64,000 bases of DNA from Pontederia crassipes. Its lineage: Eukaryota; Streptophyta; Magnoliopsida; Commelinales; Pontederiaceae. The stretch lies in contig CM060188.1 in assembly GCA_030549335.1 (NCBI GenBank), positions 67,238,696-67,302,695 of the forward strand, written 5' to 3'. Shown here piece by piece: positions 49,550 through 61,400 of the stretch. The notes beneath the pieces were generated by a model, which was not told the DNA's origin, ran no database searches, and was given only the letters and a program-made list of their open reading frames with translations. The translations under genes and the position numbers were made by a program. Within the stretch, counting starts at the first letter, position 1. Each line of letters begins with the position of its first letter.

Positions 49550-49686
49550 GTGCATGTTGATGCATGGGGAGACGTTTGGTACGAAAATTGCTCGGGGGTG
49601 CGAAAATTTCCGCACGCACCTTTTCGCACATTTTTTTCTTATTTTCCACTAAGAAGGCGAAAAGACGCGAAATTTTCGCCGCTTTC
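49550..49686 (+). repeat. Truncated class D monomer, 137 bp
   Basis: GTTTGGTACGAAAATTGCTCG lacks about 17 bp (AAATGGACTCGCGCG region). The homologous D monomer at 50,907 keeps both the private GGTACG variant and the missing stretch, so the deletion is specific to this copy. A repeated CGAAAA word at both ends of the missing piece would explain it. Confidence 0.85.
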
Positions 49687-51216
49687 GTGCATATTGATGC
49701 ATTCGGAGACGTTTGGGACGAAAAAATGGACTTGCGCGAAAATTGCCCGGGGGTGCGAAAATTCCCGCGCACGCCGTTTCGCGCCTTTTTGGCCTATTTT
49801 TGACTAAAAAGGCGAAAAGACGCAAAATTTTCGACGCTTTCGTGCATGTTGATTCATGGGGAGACGTTTGGGATGAAAAAATGGACTCGCGCGAAAATTG
49901 ACCGGGGGTGTGAAAATTCGCGCTTGCACTGTTTCGCGCCGTTTTGGCTTATTTTCCACTAAGAAGGCGTAAAGATGCGAAATTTTTGACACTTTCGTGC
50001 ATGTTGATGCATGGGGAGACGTTTGTGACGAAAAATGGACTCGCGCGAAAATTGCCCGTGGGTGTGAAAATTCGCGCGTATGCTGTTGCGCGCTTTTTTG
50101 GCTTATTTTCCACTAATAAGTAGAAAACACGCAAAATTTTTTACTCTTTCGTGCATGTTGATGCATTGGGAGATGTTTGGGACGAAAAAATGGAGTAGCG
50201 CAAAAATTGTCCGGGGGTGCGAAAATTCTCGCGCGCGCCGTTTTGGCTTATTTTCCACTAAGAAGGCGAAAAGACGCGAAATTTTCGACGCTTTCGTACA
50301 TGTTGATTCATGGAGAGACGTTTGGAACGAAAAAATGGAGTCGCGCGAAAATTGACCGGGGGTGCAAAAATTCGCGCATGCACTTTTTCGCGCCGTTTTG
50401 GCTTATTTTCCACTAAGAAGGCGTAAAGATGCGAAATTTTCGACACTTTCGTGCATGTTGATGCATGGGGAGACGTTTGGGACGAAAAAATGGACTCGCG
50501 CGAAAATTGCTCGTTGGTGTGAAAATTCGCGCGTATGCTGTTGCGCGCTTTTTTGGCTTATTTTCCACTAATAAGTAGAAAACACGCAAAATTTTTTACT
50601 CTTTCGTGCATGTTGATGCATTGGGAGATGTTTGGGACGAAAAAATGGAGTAGCGCGAAAATTGTCCGGGGGTGCGAAAATTCCCGCGCGCGCCGTTTTG
50701 GCTTATTTTCCACCAAGAAGGCGAAAAGACGCGAAATTTTCGACGCTTTCGTGCATGTTGATTCATAGGGAGACATTTGGGACAAAAAAATGGACTCGCG
50801 CGAAAATTGACCGGTGGTGCGAAAATTCGCGCATGCACTGTTTCGCGCCGTTTTGTCTTATTTTACACTAAGAAGGCGTAAAGATGCGAAATTTTCGACA
50901 TTTTCGTGCATGTTGATGCATGGGGAGACGTTTGGTACGAAAAAATGGACTCGCGCGAAAATTGCTCGGGGGTGCGAAAATTTCCGCACGCGCCTTTTCG
51001 CACAATTTTTTCTTATTTTCCACTAAGAAGGCGAAAAGACGCGAAATTTTCGCCGCTTTCGTGCATATTGATGCATTGGGAGACGTTTGGGATAAAAAAA
51101 CTGGACTTGCGCGAAAATTGCCCGGGGGTGCGAAAATTCCCGCGCGCGCCGTTTCGCGCCTTTTTGGCCTATTTTTGACTAAAAAGGCGAAAAGACGCAA
51201 AATTTTCGACGCTTTC

Positions 51217-54200
51217 GTGCATGTTGATTCATGGGGAGATGTTTGGGACGAAAAAATGGACTCGCGCGAAAATTGACCGGGGGTGCGAAAATTCGCGCAT
51301 GCACTGTTTCGCGCCGTTTTGGCTTATTTTCCACTAAGAAGGCGTAAAGATGCGAAATTTTCGACACTTTCGTGCATGTTGATGCATGGGGAGACGTTTG
51401 GGATGAAAAAATGGACTCGCGCGAAAATTGCTCGGGGGTGCGAAAATTTCCGCACGCGCCTTTTCGCACAGTTTTTTCTTATTTTCCACTAAGAAGGCGA
51501 AAAGACGCAAAATTTTCGCCGCTTTCGTGCATGTTGATGCATTGGGAGATGTTTGGGACGAAAAAATGGACTCGCGCGAAAATTGCCCGGGGGTGCGAAA
51601 ATTCCTGCGCACGCCGTTTCGCGTCTTTTTGGCTTATTTTCCAATAAGAAGGCGAAAAGAAGCAAAATTTTCGACGCTTTCGTGCATGTTGATTCATGGG
51701 GAGACGTTTGGGACGAAAAAATGGACTCGCGCGAAAATTGACCGGGGATGCGAAAATTCGCGCACGCACTGTTTCGCGCCGTTTTGACTTATTTTCCACT
51801 AAGAAGGCGTAAAGATGCGAAATTTTCGATACTTTCGTGCATGTTGATGCATGGTGAGACGTTTGGGACGAAAAAATGGACTCGCACGAAAATTGCCCGT
51901 GGGTGCGAAAATTCGCGCGTATGTTGTTGCGCGCTTTTTTGGCTTATTTTCCACTAAGAAGTAGAAAACACGCAAATTTTTTTACTCTTTCGTGCATGTT
52001 GATGCATTGGGAGACGTTTGGGACGAAAAAATGGAGCAGTGCAAAAATTGTCCGGGGGTGCTAAAATTCTCGCGCGCGCAGTTTTGGCTTATTTTCCACT
52101 AAGAAGTCGAAAAGATGCGAAATTTTCGACGCTTTCGTGCATGTTGATGCATGGGGAGACGTTTGGGATGAAAAAATGGACTCACGCGAAAATTGTCCGG
52201 GGGTGCGAAAATTCCCGCACGCGACGTTTCGCGCAGTTTTTTCTTATTTTCCACTAAGAAGGCGAAAAAACGCAATTTTTTCGCCGCTTGCGTGCATGTT
52301 GATGCATTGGGAGACGTTTGGGACAAAAAAATGGACTCGCGGGAAAATTCCCGCGCACGCCGTTTCGCGACTTTTTGGCTTATTTTCCACTAAGAGGCGA
52401 AAAGACGCAAAATTTTTGACGCTTTCGTGCATGTTGATTCATGGGGAGACGTTTGGGATGAAAAAATGGACTCGCGCGAAAATTGACCGAGGGTGTGAAA
52501 ATTCGCGCATGCACTGTTTCGCGTCGTTTTGGCTTATTTTCCACTAAGAAGGCGTAAAGATGCGAAATTTTTGACACTTTCGTGCATGTTGATGCATGGG
52601 GAGACGTTTGGGACGAAAAAATGGACTCGCGCGAAAATTGCCCGTGGGTGTGAAAATTCGCGCGTATGCTGTTGCGCGCTTTTTTGGCTTATTTTCCACT
52701 AATAAGTAGAAAACACGCAAAATTTTTTACTCTTTCGTGCATGTTGATGCATTGGGAGATGTTTGGGATGAAAAAATGGAGTAGCGCGAAAATTGTCTGG
52801 GGGTGCGAAAATTCTCGCGCGCGCCGTTTTGGCTTATTTTCCACTAAGAAGGAGAAAAGACGCGAAATTTTCGATGCTTTCGTGCATGTTGATTCATGGA
52901 GAGACGTTTGGGACGAAAAAATGGAGTCGCGCGAAAATTGACCGGGGGTGCGAAAATTCGCGCATGCACTTTTTCGCGCCGTTTTGGCTTATTTTCCACT
53001 AAGAAGGCGTAAAGATGCGAAATTTTTGACACTTTCGTGCATGTTGATGCATGGGGAGACGTTTGGGACGAAAAAATGGACTCGCGCGAAAATTGCCCGT
53101 TGGTGTGAAAATTCGCGCGTATCCTGTTGCGCGCTTTTTTGGCTTATTTTCCACTAATAAGTAGAAAACACGCAAAATTTTTTACTCTTTCGTTCATGTT
53201 GATGCATTGGGAGATGTTTGGGACGAAAAAATGGAGTAGCGCGAAAATTGTCCGGGGGTGCGAAAATTCCCGCGCGCGCCGTTTTGGCTTATTTTCCACC
53301 AAGAAGGCGAAAAGACGCGAAATTTTCGACGCTTTCGTGCATGTTGATTCATAGGGAGACGTTTGGGACGAAAAAATGGACTCGCGCGAAAATTGACCGG
53401 GGGTGCGAAAATTCGCGCATGCACTGTTTCGCGCCGTTTTGTCTTATTTTCCACTAAGAAGGCGTAAAGATGCGAAATTTTTGACACTTTCGTGCATGTT
53501 GATGCATGGGGAGACGTTTGGGACGAAAAAATGGACTCGCGCGAAAATTGCTCGGGGGTGCGAAAATTTCCGCACGCGGCTTTTCGCACATTTTTTTCTT
53601 ATTTTCCACTAAGAAGGCGAAAAGACGCGAAATTTTCGTCGCTTTCGTGCATGTTGATGCATTGGGAGACGTTTGGGACGAAAAAATGGACTTGCGCGAA
53701 AATTGCCCGGGGGTGCGAAAATTCTCGCGCACGCCGTTTCGCGCCTTTTTTGCTTATTTTCGACTAAAAAGGCGAAAAGACGCAAAATTTTCTACGCTTT
53801 CGTTCATGTTGATTCATGGGGAGACGTTTGGGACGAAAAAATGGACTCGCGCGAAAATTGACCGGGGGTGCGAAAATTCGCGCATGCACTGTTTCGCGCC
53901 ATTTTGGCTTTTTTCCACTAAGAAGGCGTAAAGATGCGAAATTTTCGACATTTTCGTGCATGTTGATGCATGGGGAGACGTTTGGGACGAAAAAATGGAC
54001 TCGCGCGAAAATTGCTCGGGGGTGCGAAAATTTCCGCACGCGCCTTTTCGAACAATTTTTTCTTATTTTCCACTAAGAAGGCGAAAAGACGCGAAATTTT
54101 CGTCGCTTTCGTGCATGTTGATGCATTGGGAGACGTTTGGGACGAAAAAATGGACTTGCGCGAAAATTGCCCGGGGGTGCGAAAATTCTCGCGCACGCCG

Positions 54201-54265
54201 TTTCGCGCCTTTTTGGCCTATTTTTGACACTAAAGGCGAAAAGACGCAAAATTTTCGACGCTTTC
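51217..54265 (+). repeat. Higher-order repeat family 3, copy 2 (20 monomers, ~3,049 bp)
   Basis: Class order is A D E A B C D E A B C A B C A D E A D E. The first eight monomers agree closely with copy 1, including TGGAGCAGTGC and the palindromic E monomer. The later part matches ~48,900-49,700 at offset 3,942, that is 3,488 plus one 454-bp A-B-C trimer. The unit therefore varies by gain and loss of whole trimers while the variant sequences stay recognisable. Confidence 0.8.
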
Positions 54266-56070
54266 GTGCATGTTGATTCATGGGGAGACGTTTGGGATGA
54301 AAAAATGGACTCGCGCGAAAATTGACCGGGGGTGCGAAAATTCGCGCATGCACAGTTTCGCGCCGTTTTGTCTTATTTTCCACTAAGAAGGCGTAAAGAT
54401 GCGAAATTTTCGACACTTTCGTGCATGTTGATGCATGGGGAGACGTTGGGATGAAAAAATGGACTCGCGCGAAAATTGCTCGGGGGTGCGAAAATTTCCG
54501 CACGCGCCTTTTCGCACAGTTTTTTCTTATTTTCCACTAAGAAGGCGAAAAGACGCAAAATTTTCGCCGCTTTCGTGCATGTTGATGCATTGGGAGATGT
54601 TTGGGACGAAAAAATGGACTCGCGCGAAAATTGCCCGGGGGTGCGAAAATTCCTGCGCACGCCGTTTCAAGTCTTTTTGGCTTATTTTCCAATAAGAAGG
54701 CGAAAAGAAGCAAAATTTTCGACGCTTTCGTGCATGTTGATTCATGGGAAGACGTTTGGGACGAAAAAATGGACGCGCGAAAATTGACCGGGGGTGCGAA
54801 AATTCGCGCATGCACTGTTTCGCGCCGTTTTGACTTATTTTGCACTAAGAAGGCGTAAAGATGCGAAATTTTCGACACTTTCGTGCATGTTGATGCATGG
54901 TGAGACGTTTGGGACGAAAAAATGGACTCGCACGAAAATTGCCCCTGGGTGCGAAAATTCGAGCGTATGTTGTTGCGCGCTTTTTTGGCTTATTTTCCAC
55001 TAAGAAGTAGAAAACACGCAAAATTTTTGCCTCTTTCGTGCCTGTTGATGCATTGGGAGACGTTTGGGATGAAAAAATGGAGCAGTGCGAAAATTGTCCG
55101 GGGGTGCAAAAATTCCCGCGCGCGCAGTTTTGGCTTATTTTCCACTAAGAAGTCGAAAAGATGCGAAATTTTCGACGCTTTCGTGCATGTTGATGCATGG
55201 GGAGACGTTTGGGATGAAAAAATGGACTCACGCGAAAATTGTCCGGGGGTGCGAAAATTCCCGCGCGCAGTTTTTTCTTATTTTCCACTAAGAAGGCGAA
55301 AAAACGCGATTTTTTCGCCGCTTTCGTGCATGTTGATGCATTGGGAGACGTTTGGGACAAAAAAATGGCCTCGCGGGAAAATTCCCGCGCATGCCGATTC
55401 GCGACTTTTTGGCTTATTTTCCACTAAGAAGGCGAAAAGACGCAAAATTTTCGACGCTTTCGTGCATGTTGATTCATGGGGAGACGTTTGGGATGAAAAA
55501 ATGGACTCGCGCGAAAATTGACCGGGGGTGTGAAAATTCGCGCATGCACTGTTTCGCGCCGTTTTGGCTTATTTTCCACTAAGAAGGCGTAAAGATGCGA
55601 AATTTTTGACACTTTCGTGCATGTTGATGCATGGGGAGACGTTTGGGACGAAAAAATGGACTCGCGCGAAAATTACCCGGGGGTGCGAAAATTCGCGCGT
55701 ATGCTGTTCGGCGCTTTTTTGGCTTATTTTCCACTAATATGTAGAAAACACGCAAAATTTTTGACTCTTTCGTGCATGTTGATGCATTGGGAGACGTTTG
55801 GGACGAAAAAATGGAGTAGCGCGAAAATTGTCCGGGGGTGCGAAAATTCCCGCGCGCGCCGTTTTGGCTTATTTTCCACTAAGAAGGCGAAAAGTCGCAA
55901 AATTTTCGACGGTTTCGTGCATGTTGATTCATGGGGAGACATTTGGGACGAAAAAATGGACTCGCGCGAAAATTGACCGAGGGTGCGAAAATTCGCGCAT
56001 GCACTGTTTCGCGCCGTTTTGGCTTATTTTCCACTAAGAAGGTGTAAAGATGCGAAATTTTCGACTCTTT
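54266..56070 (+). repeat. Higher-order repeat family 3, partial copy 3
   Basis: Repeats the opening order A D E A B C D E A B C A of the two preceding units, with offsets of about 3,048 bp from copy 2. Divergence is higher than between copies 1 and 2. Examples are GCCTCTTTCGTGCCTGTTG near 55,030, GTATGCTGTTCGGCGC near 55,699, and ACTAATATGTAG near 55,733. After ~56,070 the class order loosens, so this appears to be the right edge of the block. Confidence 0.75.
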
Positions 56071-56227
56071 CGTGCATGTTGATGCATGGTGAGACGTTTG
56101 GGACGAAAAAATGGACTCGCGCGAAAATTGCCCGGGGGTGCGAAAATTCGCGCGTATGCTGATGCGCGCTTTTTTTGGCTTATTTTCCACTAAGAAGTAG
56201 AAAAGACGCAAACTTTTTTACGCTTTC

Positions 56228-56366
56228 GTGCATGTTGATGCCTGGGGAGACATTTGGGACGAAAAAATTGCCCGGAGGTGCAAAAATTCGCGCCTATGCT
56301 GTTGCTCGCTTTTTTGGCTTATTTTCCACTAAGAAGTAGAAAACACGCAAAATTTTTGACTCTTTC
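56228..56366 (+). repeat. Truncated class B monomer, 139 bp
   Basis: GGGACGAAAAAATTGCCCGG joins the A-run to the TTGCCC block, removing about 16 bp (TGGACTCGCGCG). Two class B-like monomers stand side by side here (56,075 and 56,228), which the A-B-C order would not predict, so a local duplication plus deletion is likely. Confidence 0.8.
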
Positions 56367-58361
56367 GTGCATGTTGATGCATTGGGAGACGTTTGAGACG
56401 AAATAATGGAGTAGCGGGAAAATTGTCCGGGGGTGTGAAAATTCCCGCGCGCGCCGTTTCGCGCCTTTTTGGCTTATTTTCCACTAAAAAGGCCAAAAGA
56501 CGCAAAATTGTCGACGCTTTCGTGCATGTTGATTCATAGGGAGACGTTTGGGACGAAAAAATGGACTCGCGCGAAAATTGCCCGGGGGTGCGAAAATTCG
56601 CGCATGCACTGTTTCGCACCTTTTGGGCTTATTTTCCACTAAGAAGGCGTAAAGATGCGAAATTTTCGACGCTTTCGTGCATGTTGATGCATGGGGAGAC
56701 GTTTGGGACGAAAAAATGGACTCGCGCAAAAATTGCCCGGGGGTGCGACAATTCGCGCGTATGTTGTTGCGCGCTTTTTTGGCTTATTTTCTACTAAGAA
56801 GTAGAAAACACGCAAAATTTTTTACTCTTTCGTGCATGTTGATGCATTGGAGACTTTTGAGACGAAAAAATGGAGTAGCGCAAAAATTGTCCAGGGGTGC
56901 AAAATTACCGCGCGCGCCGTTTCGCGCCTTTTTGGCTTATTTTCCACTAAGAAGGCGTAAAGATGCAAAATTTTCGATGCTTTCATGCATGTTGATGCAT
57001 GGGAAGACGTTTGGGACGAAAAAATGGACTCGCGCGGAAATTGCCCGGGGGTGCGAAAATTCCCGCGCACGCCGTTTCACACCTTTTTGGCTTATTTTCC
57101 ACTAAGAAGGCGAAAAGACGCAAAATTTTTGACGCTTTCGTGCATGTTGATTCATGGGGAGACGTTTGGGACGAAAAAAATGGACTCGCAAAAATTGCCC
57201 GGGGGTGCGAAAATTCGCGCGTATGCTGTTGCGCGCTTTTTTGGCTTATTTTCCACTAAGAAGTAGAAAACACGCAAAATTTTTGACTCTTTCGTACATG
57301 TTGATGCATTGGGAGACGTTTGGGACGAAAAAATGGAGTAGTGCGAAAATTGACCGGGGGTGCGAAAATTTGTGCATGCACTGTTTCGCGCCGTTTGGCT
57401 TATTTTCCACTAAGAAGGCGAAAAGACGCAAAATTTTCGACGCTTCCGTGCATGTTGATTCATGGGGAGACGTTTGGGACGAAAAAATTGACTCGCGCGA
57501 AAATTCCCCTGGGGTGCGAAAATTCGCGCGTATGCTGTTGCGCTTTTTTGGCTTATTTTCCACTAAGAAGTTGAAAGGACGCAAAAATTTTTACTCTTTC
57601 GTGCATGTTGATGCATTGGGAGACGTTTGGGACGAAAAAATGGAGTAGTGCGAAAATTGTCCGGGGGTGCGAAAATTCTCGCGCGCGCCGTTTTGGCTTA
57701 TTTTCCACTAAGAATTCGTAAAGACGCGAAATTTTCGACGCTTTCGTGCATGTTGACACATCGGGAGAAGTTTGGGACGAAAAAATGGACTCGCGCGAAA
57801 ATTGCCCGGGGGTGCGAAAATTCTCGCACGCGCCGTTTCGCGCAGTTTTTTCTTATTTTCCACTAAGAAGGCGAAATGACGCGAAATTTTCACCGCTTTC
57901 GTGCATGTTGATGCATTGGGAGACGTTTGGGACGAAAAAATGGACTCGCGCGAAAATTGCCCGGGGTGCGAAAATTCCCATGCACGCCGTTTCGCGCCTT
58001 TTTGGCTTATTTTCCACTAAGAAGGCGAAAAGACGCAAAATTTTCGACGCTTTCGTGCATGTTGATTCATGGGGAGACGTTTGGGACGAAAAAATTGACT
58101 CGCGCGAAAATTGACCGGGGATGCGAGAATTCGCGCATGCACTGTTTCGCGCCGTTTTGGCTTATTTTCAACTAAGGCGTAAAGATGCGAAATTTTCGAC
58201 GCTTTCGTGCATGTTGATGCATGGGGAGTCGTTTGGAACGAAAAAATGGACTCGCGCGAAAATTGCCCGGGGGTGCGAAAATTCGCGCGTATGCTGTTGC
58301 GCGCTTTTTTAGCTTATTTTCCACTAAGAAGTAGAAAACACGCAAAATTTTTTACTCTGTC

Positions 58362-58449
58362 GTGCATGTTGATGCATTGGGAGACGTTTGGGACGAAAAA
58401 ATGGAGTAGTGCGAAAATTGTCCGGGGGTGCGAAATTTTCGACGGTTTC
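58362..58449 (+). repeat. Most severely truncated monomer, 88 bp
   Basis: GTCCGGGGGTGCGAAA runs directly into TTTTCGACGGTTTCGTGC, so about 57-67 bp are gone, including the ACTAAGAAGG region. GCGAAA occurs both in GGGTGCGAAAATTC and in GACGCGAAATTTTC. A deletion between these two GCGAAA words gives exactly the observed join, so microhomology-mediated loss is the simplest explanation. Confidence 0.88.
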
Positions 58450-61400
58450 GTGCATGTTGATTCATGGGGAGACGTTTGGGACGAAATAATGGACTCGCGA
58501 GAAAATTGCCCGGGGGTGCAAAAATTCCCGCACGCGCCGTTTCGCGCAGTTTTTTCTTATTTTCCACTAAGAAGGCGAAAAGATGCGAAATTTTCACCGC
58601 TTTCGTGCATGTTGATGCATGGGAGACGTTTGGGACGAAAAAATGGACTCGCGCGAAAATTGCCCGGGGTGCGAAAAATCCCGCGTACGCTGTTTCGCGC
58701 CTTTTTGGCTTATTTTCCACTAAGAAGGCGAAAAGACGCAAATTTTTCGACGCTTTCGTGCATGTTGATTGATGGGGAAGACGTTTGGGACAAAAAAATG
58801 GACTCGCGCGACAATTGCCCGGGGGTGCGAAAATTCCCGCGCGCGCCATTTCGCGCCTTTTTGGCTTATTTTCCCTTAAGCAGGCGAAAAGATGCAAAAT
58901 TTTCGACGCTTTCGTGCATGTTGATTCATGGGGAGACGTTTGGGACGAAAAAATGGACTCGCGCGAAAATTGACCGGGGGTGCGAAAATTCGCGCATGCA
59001 CTGTTTCGCGCCGTTTTGGCTTATTTTCCACTAAGAAGGCGTAAAGATGCGAAATTTTCGACACTTTCGTGCATGTTGATGCATGGGGAGACGTTTGGGA
59101 CGAAAAAATGGTCTCACGCGAAAATTGCCCGGGGGTGCGAAAATTCTCGCACGCGCGGTTTCGCGCAGTTTTTTCTTATTTTCCACTAAGAAGGCGAAAA
59201 GACGCGAATTTTTCACCGCTTTCGTGCATGTTGATGCATTGGGAGACGTTTGGGACGAAAAAATGGACTCGCGCGAAAATTGACCGGGGGTGCGAAAATT
59301 CTCGCGCGCGCCGTTTCGCGCCTTTTTTCGCTTATTTTCCACTAAGAAGGCGAAATGACGCAAAATTTTCGACGCTTTCGTGCATGTTGATTCATGGGGA
59401 GACGTTTGGGACGAAAAAATGGACTCGGACAAAAATTGACGGGGGGTGCGAAAATTCGCGCATGCACTGTTTCGCGCCGTTTTGGCTTATTTTCCACTAA
59501 GAAGGCGTAAAGATGCGAAATTTTTGACACTTTCGTGCATGTTGATGCATGGGGAGACGTTTGGGACGAAAAAATGGACTCGCGCGAAAATTGCCCGGGG
59601 GTGCGAAAATTCGCGCGTATGCTGTTGCGTGCTTTTTTAGCTTATTTTCCACTAAGAAGGCGAAAAGACGAGAAATTTTCTCCGCTTTCGTGCATGTTGA
59701 TGCATTGGGAGACGTTTGGGACGAAAAAATGGAGTAGCGCGAAAATTGTCCGGGGGTGCGAAAATTCCCGCGCGCGCCGTTTTGGCTTATTTTCCACTAA
59801 GAAGTCGAAAAGACGCGAAATTTTCGACGCTTTCGTGCATGTTGATTCATGGGGAGACGTTTGGGACGAAAAAATGGTCTCACGCGAAAATTGCCCGGGG
59901 GTGCGAAAATTCTCGCACGCGCCGTTTCGCGCAATTTTTTCTTATTTTCCACTAAGAAGGCGAAAAGACGTGAATTTTTCACCGCTTTCGTGCATGTTGA
60001 TGCATTGGGAGACGTTTGGGACGAAAAAATGGACTCGCGCGAAAATTGACCGGGGGTGCGAAAATTCTCGCGCGCGCCGTTTCGCGCCTTTTTCGCTTAT
60101 TTTCCACTAAGAAGGCGAAAAGACGCAAAATTTTCGATGCTTTTGTGCATGTTGATTCATGGGGAGACGTTTGGGACGAAAAAATGGACTCGCGCAAAAA
60201 TTGACTGGGGTTCGAAAATTCGCGCATGCACTGTTTCGCGCCGTTTTGGCTTATTTTCCACTAAGAAGTCGAAAAGACGCGAAATTTTCGACGCTTTCGT
60301 GCATGTTGATGCATGGGGAGACGTTTGGAATGAAAAAATGGACTCGCGCGAAAATTGTCCGGGGGTGCGAAAATTCGTGCGTATGCTGTTTCGCGCTTTT
60401 TTGGCTTATTTTCCACTAAGAAGTAGAAAACACGCAAAATTTTTGACTCTTTCATGCATGTTGATGCATTGGGAGACGTTTGGGACGAAAAAATGGAGCA
60501 GAGCGAAAATTGTCCGGGGTGCGAAAATTCCCGCGCGCGCCGTTTTGGCTTATTTTCCACTAAGAAGGCGAAAAGACGTGAAATTTTCGATGCTTTCGTG
60601 CATGTTGATGCATGGGGAGACGTTTGGGACGAAAAAATGGACTCTCGCGAAAATTGCCCGGGGGTGCAAAAATTCCCGCACGCGCCGTTTCGCGCATTTT
60701 TTCTTATTTTCCACTAAGAAGGCGAAAAGACGCGAAGTTTTTGCCGCTTTCGTGCATGTTGATGCATTGGGAGACGTTTGGGACGAAAAAATGGACTAGC
60801 GCGAAAATTACCCGGGTGTGCCAAAATTCCCGCGCACGCCGTTTCGCGCCTTTTTGGCTTATTTTCCACTAAGAAGGCAAAAAGACGCAAAATTTTGAAC
60901 GCTTTCGTGCATGTTGATTCATGGGGAGACGTTTGGGACGAGAAAATGGACTCGCACGAAAATTGCCAGGGGTGCGAAAATTCTCGCGCGGGCCGTTTTG
61001 GCTTATTTTCCACTAAGAAAGCGTAAAGATGCGAAATTTTCGACGCTTTCGTGCATGTTGATGCATGGGGAGACGTTTGGGATGAAAAAATGGACTCGCG
61101 CGAAGATTGCCCGGGGGTGCGAAAATTCCCGCACGTATGCTGTTGCGCGCTTTTTTGGCTTATTTTCCACTAAGAAGTAGAAAACACGCAAAATTTTTTA
61201 CTCTTTCGTGCATCTTGATGCATTGGGAGACGTTTGAGACGAAAAAATGGAGTAGCGCAAAAATTTTCCGAGCGTGCGAAAATTCCCGCGCGCGCCGTTT
61301 CGCGCCTTTTTGGCTTATTTTCCACTAAGAAGGCGTAAAGATGCGAAATTTTCGATGCTTTCGTGCATGTTGATGCATGGGAAGACGTTTTGGACGAAAA

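Larger units (their letters stand above)
47729..51216 (+). repeat. Higher-order repeat family 3, copy 1 (23 monomers, 3,488 bp)
   Basis: Class order by eye is A D E A B C D E A B C A D E A B C A B C A D E. Matching points in the next copy lie 3,488 bp away for the first eight or nine monomers. After that the register changes by 454 bp because copy 2 has one more A-B-C at that point. Inside this copy, A-B-C-A-D-E-A-B-C from ~48,943 recurs from ~50,297 at offset 1,356. The offset equals 454 + 448 + 454, the D monomer at 49,550 being 17 bp short. Confidence 0.82.

Noticed and set aside
58207..59034. Open reading frame of about 275 codons, the longest in the window
   Set aside because: It is a translation of consecutive satellite monomers in rotating frames. 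Similar frames occur on both strands everywhere, and there is no unique sequence, domain or frame-specific conservation.
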